Source: Herminiimonas sp. CN
GTDB taxonomy: Bacteria > Pseudomonadota > Gammaproteobacteria > Burkholderiales > Burkholderiaceae_D
Length of the DNA stretch: 64,000 bases
Assembly (NCBI RefSeq): GCF_000622895.1
Contig: NZ_AVCC01000002.1
Coordinates: 36,810-100,809, forward strand
Direction: 5' to 3'
Numbering within the stretch: position 1 is the first letter of the stretch; every line of letters begins with the position of its first letter. The position numbers were made by a program, and so were the translations under genes. The notes below the pieces were generated by a model that saw nothing but the letters and a program-made list of their open reading frames with translations, did not search any database and was not told where the DNA came from. Below are positions 57,879 to 64,000 of the stretch, in pieces.

Positions 57879-58575
57879 ACGGTCGTTGAAAGTGGGCGGC
57901 ATAACGCCGTTCACTGCCACCGATTATCCGGGCAAACTGGCAGCGGTGATTTTTGTGCAAGGCTGCCCGTGGCGCTGCGGCTATTGCCATAACCCGCATT
58001 TGCAGCCGCGCCTGGCGAACAGCCCGGTCCCATGGCCGCAGGTGCTGGATTGGCTGCGGCGGCGCATCGGACTGATCGATGCGGTGGTGTTTAGCGGCGG
58101 CGAGCCGACCATCGATGCCGCGCTAACTGACGCCATCGGCGCTGTGCGCGCACTGGGGTTCGAGGTCGGCTTGCACACTGCCGGCACCTATCCGAAACGG
58201 CTGGTGGAGATACTGCCGCTGCTGGACTGGGTCGGGCTCGATATCAAGGCAGCGTTTGCCCAGTACGACCGGATCACGCAGATTGCCGGCAGCGGCAGTC
58301 AGGCGCAGGCTGCGGCCGAAGCGATTCTGGCCAGCGGCGTCGATTACGAGTTTCGCACCACCATCCACCCGGTCCTGCTGCCGGAGGCCGAGGTGCTGGC
58401 GCTGGCGCAGAGCCTGGCGCAGATGGGCGCGCAGAAGTATGTGTTGCAGGTGTTTCGTGCGCAGGGCAGTCAGGACGATGCGCTGGCTGCGGCTGCAATG
58501 GCCGGATATCCGGGTGAAACGCTGTTGCGCCAGGTGGCGCAACTGTTTCCGCACTTTAGCGTGCGACGTAGTTAG
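57832..58575 (+). CDS. nrdG: Anaerobic ribonucleotide reductase activating protein
   Basis: This 247-residue radical SAM enzyme installs the glycyl radical on the reductase. The 4Fe-4S motif CPWRCGYCHNPHL is intact, as is the GGEPT motif (VVFSGGEPTIDAAL). ATG 57832 has AAGGGGAG upstream and overlaps the glycyl-domain ORF, which suggests translational coupling. An ATG at 57850 is an alternative start. Confidence 0.93.
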   Translation: MNAPISMKTAPGLPTERSLKVGGITPFTATDYPGKLAAVIFVQGCPWRCGYCHNPHLQPRLANSPVPWPQVLDWLRRRIGLIDAVVFSGGEPTIDAALTDAIGAVRALGFEVGLHTAGTYPKRLVEILPLLDWVGLDIKAAFAQYDRITQIAGSGSQAQAAAEAILASGVDYEFRTTIHPVLLPEAEVLALAQSLAQMGAQKYVLQVFRAQGSQDDALAAAAMAGYPGETLLRQVAQLFPHFSVRRS

Positions 58576-58955
58576 GGTTGCGGCTTCAGGTCGGCCGTCA
58601 CGCGGGCGATCACGTCTTCGGCCTGCTGCGGATCGAAGTCTTCATGCAGGCGTTTCTTGACGCCGTATTGCTGCAGTTGGTGATAACTGTCCGGCGCAAT
58701 GTCGTGCCGCGACAGACAATTTTTGGCGCAGGCCAGCGCGCAGCCGTCGAGCGCGATGATGCGCCGTCCCGATTGTGCAATTTTCAGCAGATACGGCACG
58801 TCGCCGCCGATGCCGGCGATGCAGGACATTTCGGCCACGCCGCGCCGGTCGAGCTGCAAGGCGACGTGGTTGGCCAGTTGCGCTGCGCTCGAACAGCCGG
58901 AGCAGGAGTAAACCAGCGGTAGATCTGCCTTTTTCGCGGCATCCTTCGTACTCAT
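58572..58955 (-). CDS. DGC-domain putative zinc-binding protein
   Basis: This 127-residue protein has the DGC-domain layout: PLVYSCSGCSSAAQLANHVA, then IIALDGCALACAKNCL with clustered cysteines, as in PF08859-type proteins. The function is not established. It is the last gene of the ubiU-ubiV-hemolysin III-ubiT-DGC strand run and is convergent with nrdG, overlapping it by four bases. Confidence 0.83.
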   Translation of the reverse strand: MSTKDAAKKADLPLVYSCSGCSSAAQLANHVALQLDRRGVAEMSCIAGIGGDVPYLLKIAQSGRRIIALDGCALACAKNCLSRHDIAPDSYHQLQQYGVKKRLHEDFDPQQAEDVIARVTADLKPQP

Positions 58956-59001
58956 GAGAAAACCCCTGCTTCCGGCATTCTAAAAACCTTCACTGCTGTT
59001 G

Positions 59002-59472
59002 CTACACTTTCAGTTTTGCCTTCATGCGCGCCAGCACGCTTTCGGGCGAGATTTGCCCCAGATGAAAAACCGGCAGCTCGATCGCATCGATGGTGTTTTT
59101 CACCAGCAAGCCCAGTTCGGTGTCGCCTTCCATCGACAGCCGGCGGCTGAAGAACAGCGTGTCGGGATCTTCCTGGCGTTGTGCCAGCAACAGGAAATCG
59201 TGCGCGCTGGCGCTGATTGTCAGATCGGCTTCGCCCATGTTGCGGCAGGCGGTAAAGCTTTTCTGCATCCATTTGAAGTCGAACGACAAGTGCGCATCGT
59301 TGACGGTGATGCGCAATTTCTTGTCGGCCAGCGAGGCGCGCACATCGGCCGGCAGGTTCTTCAGCAACGCCATGTTCAGCGCCGTGACGAATAGTAGCGA
59401 GCCAGGGTAAGCTGGCAACAGCGACAGCAATTTTCCGACTGGTTTTGGTATCACATAACGGCTTTGATTCAT
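59002..59472 (-). CDS. ubiT: SCP2-domain protein UbiT
   Basis: This 156-residue protein has the SCP2-like lipid-binding domain of UbiT (YhbT), which carries ubiquinone intermediates in the oxygen-independent pathway. It contains SLLFVTALNMALL and DLTISASAHDFLLLAQRQED. Its neighbours ubiU and ubiV supply the hydroxylation. Confidence 0.85.
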   Translation of the reverse strand: MNQSRYVIPKPVGKLLSLLPAYPGSLLFVTALNMALLKNLPADVRASLADKKLRITVNDAHLSFDFKWMQKSFTACRNMGEADLTISASAHDFLLLAQRQEDPDTLFFSRRLSMEGDTELGLLVKNTIDAIELPVFHLGQISPESVLARMKAKLKV

Positions 59473-59487
59473 GAATATTCCCTCGAT

Positions 59488-60105
59488 TTATACTACGTAG
59501 AGCAATACGGCAAAATAATGGCAGGCGCTGCCACACAGCACAAACAGGTGCCAGATGCCATGCCCGTGGCGCATTTTTTCATCGCGCACGTAAAAGATGA
59601 TGCCTATTGTGTACAGCAACCCGCCCGCCGCCAGCCAGGCAAATCCTGCCGGTGTCAGCGCCGATACCAGCGGCGCGATCGCAACCAGCGCCAGCCATCC
59701 CATCAAGACGTAAATTGCCAGCGACAGCAGACGCGCCCCTTTGGCGAACCAGATTTCCTGCGCAATCCCCAGCAAGGCCAGGCCCCATACTACGCCGAAC
59801 AGGGACCAGCCCCAAGGGCCGCGCAGCGTCACCAGCACAAAAGGGGTGTAACTGCCGGCAATCAGCAGGTAAATCGCGCAATGGTCGAGCTTGCGCAGTA
59901 CATCCTTGGCCGTCCCGCGCACGCTGTGGTACAGGGTGGAGCCGATATACAGCGTCAGTAGCATCGCGCCATAAATGCTGAAACTGACGACCTTCCACGG
60001 GTCGCCCAGGCGCGCGGCCAGCACAATCAGGAATGTCGTGCCGATCGCGGCCAGGATTGCCCCGGCCAGATGGCTGATGCTGTTGAATCTCTCACCGTAA
60101 TACAT
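59488..60105 (-). CDS. Hemolysin III family membrane protein (PAQR-like)
   Basis: This 205-residue protein has seven membrane helices and the family signatures ERFNSISHLAGAILAAIG, STLYHSV with the SxxxH motif, LDHCAIYLLIAGSYTPF and a C-terminal HGIWHLFVLCGS. ATG 60105 follows GAGGAATACC. It lies between ubiV and ubiT. The role of bacterial members is unclear; placement suggests a link to quinone or membrane state. Confidence 0.88.
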   Translation of the reverse strand: MYYGERFNSISHLAGAILAAIGTTFLIVLAARLGDPWKVVSFSIYGAMLLTLYIGSTLYHSVRGTAKDVLRKLDHCAIYLLIAGSYTPFVLVTLRGPWGWSLFGVVWGLALLGIAQEIWFAKGARLLSLAIYVLMGWLALVAIAPLVSALTPAGFAWLAAGGLLYTIGIIFYVRDEKMRHGHGIWHLFVLCGSACHYFAVLLYVV

Positions 60106-60190
60106 GGTATTCCTCTCGAAATCTGCTGCGCACGCATCGGTGCATCCGGCTGTGATTTCGGGCAGAGCCCATTGGTTCATTCATCCGGCA

Positions 60191-61081
60191 TCACGCAACC
60201 AGTTGCTCCAGGCCCGGTTTTCCGTACCAGTAGCCATTGCAGGGTTGGTCCGGCATTATGGCACGCATTGATTCCATCGCATCGGCTGCGGATGCCTGCT
60301 GCGCGAGCACAGTATGGAACAAATTGATGATTTCCCCGGTGTGCTGCGACTGTGGACTGATCCGTACCACATCCACGCCCAGATCCCGCATCTGAGCGAG
60401 TTCATTGATCAGATTGTAGACCAGCGCGGATTGGGTCTGGATGCCGTTGAGCACCAGGAAATCCTTGCTTTCACGGGTTTGCAGCATCAACCCGTCTGCA
60501 TAATTCATGCAGACGAACTGGCAATTGTCTTTCGGCAGATTGTGGTGGCGCGCGGTAAAGCAGCGCGCCGAGAATGCCAGCGGCATCCGGCCGTAAGCGA
60601 AGACTTCGGTTTCCAGCCCGGCCGGCCGGCCGGCCTGCATCTGCGCCAGGTCATCGCGGTTCATTTCAAGCGGCATCACCCAACGTTTGGCGCCCAGGCC
60701 GGCCACCAGTTCCAGCGACGGGGCGTTGTATAAATTCAGGTGTTGCCCGGCAACGAAGGGCGTTTGGGCGGTCAGGCAATGAACCGCACCCATGTCGTTG
60801 GCCTCGACCGTGAAGCTGCCGTTTTCGGTAATCTTGCGCAGGGTGGCGGTGTCGGAGCCGGACTCGATCAGTACCAGCGTTGACAACACCACTTCCTTGC
60901 CGGCAGCGCGCAGGCTTTCGGCAATGGTGAGCCAATCCGACAGGCGTAATTCGTGGCGGCGCGAGCACACCACTTCCCCCAGATAGACGATATCGACGGC
61001 GGAATTGGCGATGGTTTCATAGAACTTGAATACCGCATCGCGAGGCCAGTAATACAGTATCGGACCTAAAGCGAGTTTCAA
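60191..61081 (-). CDS. ubiV: Ubiquinone hydroxylation protein UbiV
   Basis: This 296-residue U32-family protein (YhbV) works with UbiU in oxygen-independent hydroxylation of ubiquinone precursors with a 4Fe-4S cluster. It has [21 protein letters not shown], with the cluster cysteines, and the U32 barrel. The start is a TTG at 61081 with GGAG upstream, the only in-frame choice at the right spacing. The gene follows ubiU by 34 bases. Confidence 0.9.
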   Translation of the reverse strand: MKLALGPILYYWPRDAVFKFYETIANSAVDIVYLGEVVCSRRHELRLSDWLTIAESLRAAGKEVVLSTLVLIESGSDTATLRKITENGSFTVEANDMGAVHCLTAQTPFVAGQHLNLYNAPSLELVAGLGAKRWVMPLEMNRDDLAQMQAGRPAGLETEVFAYGRMPLAFSARCFTARHHNLPKDNCQFVCMNYADGLMLQTRESKDFLVLNGIQTQSALVYNLINELAQMRDLGVDVVRISPQSQHTGEIINLFHTVLAQQASAADAMESMRAIMPDQPCNGYWYGKPGLEQLVA

Positions 61082-61115
61082 AATGCATTCTCCTGTTGTG
61101 CGCTTGTTTGTGCAG

Positions 61116-62174
61116 TTATTTCCATGGGCGGTGGTACGCCCCCAAGGTGTGTTGCTGCCCTTCGGCCACCTTGTCCAGGTCCGTCATCCAGGCCGGCTTG
61201 ACCGAATAGCGGTGCAGGTTTTCGCGGCAGCTGTCGATCGCTTCGCGCCAGACCTTGGTGACTTGTGCAGTATAGGCAGGGCTGCGTTGGCGCCCTTCGA
61301 TCTTGATCGCGCTTACGCCCATGCGCATCAATTGCGGCAATAATTCCAGCGTGTTCAGGCTGGTTGGTTCTTCAATCGCATAATAGTTCTCATCGCGGAC
61401 ATCGAAGCGGCCCTTGCACAAGGTCGGATAGCCGGCGTTTTCGCCATCGGCGTAGCGGTCAATAAGAACGCCATTCAGGCGCGATTCCAGTCCCTGTGGC
61501 GTTTGTTGCCAGCGCACCGACTTGGCCGGCGAACACACGCCGTGCGTGTTCGGTGCTTCGCCGGTGACATAAGACGACAGCGCGCAACGGCCTTCCACCA
61601 TCACGCATAGGCTGCCGAAACCGAACACTTCGATTTCGACCGGGGTTTTCTTGCTGACCTGTTCCACTTGCGCCAGCGACAGCACCCGCGGCAGCACCGC
61701 GCGTGCGATGCCGAAGTGCTGGTGATAAAAATTGATCGCTTCAAAATTGGTGGCCGAGCCCTGCACCGAGAGATGCAGCCGCAGATTCGGATGATGCTTG
61801 ACCGCGTATTGCATCAATCCCGGATCGGCCAGAATCACCGCATCCACTCCGGCATCGGCGGCGCGGTCAATCGCAGTGCGCCATTGCTGCCAACCCGAAG
61901 CCTGCGGATAGGTATTCAGGGCCAGCAACACCTTGCAGCCACGCTCATGGGCGTAGCGTATGCCGGTGGCGATGGCGGCATCGTCGAAATTCAGGCCGGC
62001 AAAGTTGCGCGCATTGGTGGTATCGCGAAACCCCAGGTAGACGCAATCGGCGCCGTGGTCGACTGCGGCTTTCAGCGCCGGCAGACTGCCGGCAGGGCAA
62101 ACCAATTCCATTTTTTCCAGGGCAGCGGTCGCCGCTTCGGTTTCGGACAAGATATCAACGGGTGTATTCGTCAT
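61116..62174 (-). CDS. ubiU: Ubiquinone hydroxylation protein UbiU
   Basis: This 352-residue U32-family protein (YhbU) shares the role of UbiV. It starts [20 protein letters not shown] and has [19 protein letters not shown] and THGVCSPAK with Fe-S cysteines. It is the first gene of ubiU-ubiV-hemolysin III-ubiT-DGC. E. coli ubiUVT work under anaerobic, nitrate-respiring conditions. Confidence 0.9.
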   Translation of the reverse strand: MTNTPVDILSETEAATAALEKMELVCPAGSLPALKAAVDHGADCVYLGFRDTTNARNFAGLNFDDAAIATGIRYAHERGCKVLLALNTYPQASGWQQWRTAIDRAADAGVDAVILADPGLMQYAVKHHPNLRLHLSVQGSATNFEAINFYHQHFGIARAVLPRVLSLAQVEQVSKKTPVEIEVFGFGSLCVMVEGRCALSSYVTGEAPNTHGVCSPAKSVRWQQTPQGLESRLNGVLIDRYADGENAGYPTLCKGRFDVRDENYYAIEEPTSLNTLELLPQLMRMGVSAIKIEGRQRSPAYTAQVTKVWREAIDSCRENLHRYSVKPAWMTDLDKVAEGQQHTLGAYHRPWK

Positions 62175-62280
62175 GGTTAAATTATCAGTGGCGGTGAATG
62201 CATAGTGACGGCACGATTCGAGTCATGCTGAATCGTCCGGTTTGAGGGTTTGCAGTAAGTCGGTCATCCGTTACCTTTTA

Positions 62281-63474
62281 TCATATCGGCAGCAGATGCT
62301 GTTCCAGCGATTGTCTCTGCGGTTCGATCGGGCTGTGGCCTGTCAGCATGTATTGAATCAATTCCCGTACCGACCTGATCGCATTGCCGAATGGCAATTC
62401 CTCGGATCCACGGAAAAACAGGCCGCGTTTGATGTCGCCGTTCATGGCGAAAGCGAGCTGGGTGTCGATGCAGAACTGGCCCGCCTTGGCAATGCCGTCG
62501 CGCCAGCCGCATTGGAGCAGGCAATCGAAGCCCACCGTGCAGGGTTTGGCCTTGGCGATGTTCTTCAGCTTGGCTTCCTTGTCCAGATAGTTCGCGAGCC
62601 ACGGTGTGCGTACCGCGCGCGCCGGTAATCCGGTGTTGCTGATGAAGGTCACGATATCTTCCGGCCTGGCTTCTACCAGGACCTTTTTGAAGTTGGGATG
62701 GGCGTCGCCTTCTGCTGTTACCGCAAATGGCGTGCCGAGCTGGATCGCACTCGCGCCCAGCGCGAATAGTTCGCGTACTTCCTGGTGGCTATTGATGCCG
62801 CCGGCGGCAATCAGCGGAATCCGTTCGCGTTCAAGGCCAAGCTGCTTGAATAGCTCCAGCGTGCCTTCAAGCACGGTAGGGAATGCGAAATGCGGATCGG
62901 ATACATCTTCCGGATTTGCCGCGCCCAGATGTCCGCCTGCATAACGCGGATTTTCAATCACGATGGCGTCGGGCAAACGGTTTTTGCGCATCCATTTTTT
63001 CAATATCAACGCGATGCCGCGCACGTCGGACAGAATCGGAATCAGCGCAACTTTCGGATAATTGGCGGTCAGTTCCGGCAAATCCAGCGGCAAACCAGCG
63101 CCAACTACGATTGCATCGATGCCGCTGGCGCATGCCTGGCGAACTGAGGATGCATATTCTGACACCGCACGCATGACGTTGACGGCGAGCATGCCGCAGC
63201 TGCCGGCCAGTGCGCGCGCCGCCTTGATTTCGCGATCCAGCGCAATCAGATTGATGCTATCGATCAATTCCTTGTCGCGCGAACGGTGTGTTTGCGCCAT
63301 CAAGTCCGGGTGGTGGCGGCGCAGATCTACGCTGGAGATAGTGCCGACTGCTCCGAATTTTGCTACGGTACCGGCTAATCTGTGCGCCGAGATGCCGACA
63401 CCCATGCCTCCCTGGACGATCGGCAACAGCAGCTTATCTTTGAGTTTTAGTGACGGTAATGCAATCTGCAGCAC
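62281..63474 (-). CDS. Nitronate monooxygenase-like flavoprotein
   Basis: This 397-residue protein has an NAD(P)H-dependent flavin oxidoreductase / nitronate monooxygenase TIM barrel: PIVQGGMGVGISAHRLAG, VVGAGLPLDLPELTA, PLIAAGGINSHQEVREL and GASAIQLGTPFA. It starts at GTG 63474 with AAGGAAC upstream. Substrate is not known; the family oxidises nitronates or acts as enoyl reductase. It lies upstream of the ubi genes on the same strand. Confidence 0.85.
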   Translation of the reverse strand: MLQIALPSLKLKDKLLLPIVQGGMGVGISAHRLAGTVAKFGAVGTISSVDLRRHHPDLMAQTHRSRDKELIDSINLIALDREIKAARALAGSCGMLAVNVMRAVSEYASSVRQACASGIDAIVVGAGLPLDLPELTANYPKVALIPILSDVRGIALILKKWMRKNRLPDAIVIENPRYAGGHLGAANPEDVSDPHFAFPTVLEGTLELFKQLGLERERIPLIAAGGINSHQEVRELFALGASAIQLGTPFAVTAEGDAHPNFKKVLVEARPEDIVTFISNTGLPARAVRTPWLANYLDKEAKLKNIAKAKPCTVGFDCLLQCGWRDGIAKAGQFCIDTQLAFAMNGDIKRGLFFRGSEELPFGNAIRSVRELIQYMLTGHSPIEPQRQSLEQHLLPI

Positions 63475-63830
63475 AATGTTCCTTGTTGTCGCCGGTCCGA
63501 ACGAATGATGTGAGCTGGCACGGCTGCTTCGTAAAGACCGATGCCCGGCAAGGCGGACTGTTCTCGCCGTAACCGCTTAAAACTAGAATGACAATTCCAT
63601 CGCACTGACACCGGTGGCCGCACTCGACGTGTTTCGTCTATCCTGACAGCTTCCAATGTAAATTAATTTCTGGGAGTATCATTAAAACCGATGTGATTTG
63701 CACATGATTTAAAGGCGATTTGCAAAATACACCTGGTTTATGTTAGGCAAGATGCGCGGCAGAGCGGTGATGCAACGGAGGAATTCTGTATTTATCCTGC
63801 CACTTTAAACTACCATTGCCCTGTGATTCC
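63475..63830. other. Intergenic region between the flavoprotein and hemerythrin genes
   Basis: About 360 bases between divergent genes. No gene or repeat is seen apart from the FNR-like box at its right end, annotated separately. Confidence 0.45.
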
Positions 63831-63844
63831 TTAATGTAGATCAA
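63831..63844 (+). promoter_or_regulatory. FNR-like box upstream of the hemerythrin gene
   Basis: TTAAT-GTAG-ATCAA matches the FNR/Dnr consensus TTGAT-N4-ATCAA in 9 of 10 positions. It lies 56 bases before the hemerythrin ATG, a spacing that fits a class II activated promoter. Confidence 0.65.
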
Positions 63845-63900
63845 TGATGTGGTGTGGGGCTTGATGTGAGAATGTTCCATCGTCCATTTGGGTGCGTGTC

Positions 63901-64000
63901 ATGAAAACGATTAGCGATTACTTGGGCACTGATCATAAACGGTGCGATGAACTGTTTGCGGTAGCCGAGCGCAGCGTCGATCAGGGCGATTGGGAGCAGG
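63901..64000 (+). CDS. Hemerythrin-domain protein, start only
   Basis: The first 33 residues (MKTISDYLGTDHKRCDELF, AERSVDQGDWEQ) match the start of small hemerythrin-domain proteins, with the first predicted iron ligand in TDHKRC. The rest lies beyond the window. An FNR-like box upstream suggests low-oxygen induction. These proteins bind O2 or NO with a diiron site. Confidence 0.72.
   Translation, partial: MKTISDYLGTDHKRCDELFAVAERSVDQGDWEQ

Overview
The window looks like a betaproteobacterial chromosome, most likely Burkholderiales and probably Oxalobacteraceae-like. The basis is gene content and order (prs-rplY-pth, tRNA-Gln-ispE-lolB, mutM-dynamin-mutY, groES-groEL behind a CIRCE element, thiL-pgpA-pncC) and protein character. 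No database search was possible, so the family assignment is inference.

Region 1 (1-15285) is mobile DNA. A 14.9-kb island lies between two 14-bp direct repeats (353-366 and 15272-15285) that copy the last codons and stop of ychF. It carries its own P4-type integrase (13823-15100), in one transcription unit with a type III restriction-modification locus (mod, an extra 184-residue nuclease-like gene, res). It also carries an orphan lipoprotein, an Xre regulator, an AlpA/Xis-like protein, a HigB-like toxin / HTH-ImmA / beta-family three-gene operon, an HUH-like replication or mobilisation protein, an ArdC-type antirestriction protein and a PGN_0703-like nuclease. Short ATGCCCC repeats flank the att sites at both ends. 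To the left of 353 the N-terminus of a second, different integrase (1-159) with its own repeat family (ATACCCGC) shows that another element sits in tandem at the same ychF site.

Region 2 (15271-47781) is conserved chromosome: ychF, a decayed two-component-system remnant, mgtA, pth, rplY, prs, tRNA-Gln, ispE, lolB, a TPR lipoprotein, mutM, a dynamin-like GTPase, mutY, a metNIQ methionine importer in which metQ is frameshifted in an A-run, groES-groEL, a split chromate transporter pair, small envelope proteins with a palindrome-rich segment, tapT, dacB, a TPM/TPM/LemA cluster, pyrF, a PLP decarboxylase, and pncC-pgpA-thiL.

Region 3 (48235-64000) begins with malic enzyme and then becomes a low-oxygen / nitric-oxide module: nsrR-like regulator divergent from norB with two NsrR-like operators, DUF2249, a universal stress protein, SirB2, the class III ribonucleotide reductase, the oxygen-independent ubiquinone genes ubiU-ubiV-ubiT with a hemolysin III-like membrane protein and a DGC-domain protein, a nitronate monooxygenase-like flavoprotein, and the start of a hemerythrin gene behind an FNR-like box.

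The most unusual observation is that the class III ribonucleotide reductase is split. NrdD (55506-57548) ends after its zinc site, and the glycyl-radical domain (RVMGY motif) is a separate 64-residue ORF (57684-57878) in the same frame, behind one TAA and an AT-rich 135-nt gap, with its own ribosome binding site and overlapping nrdG.
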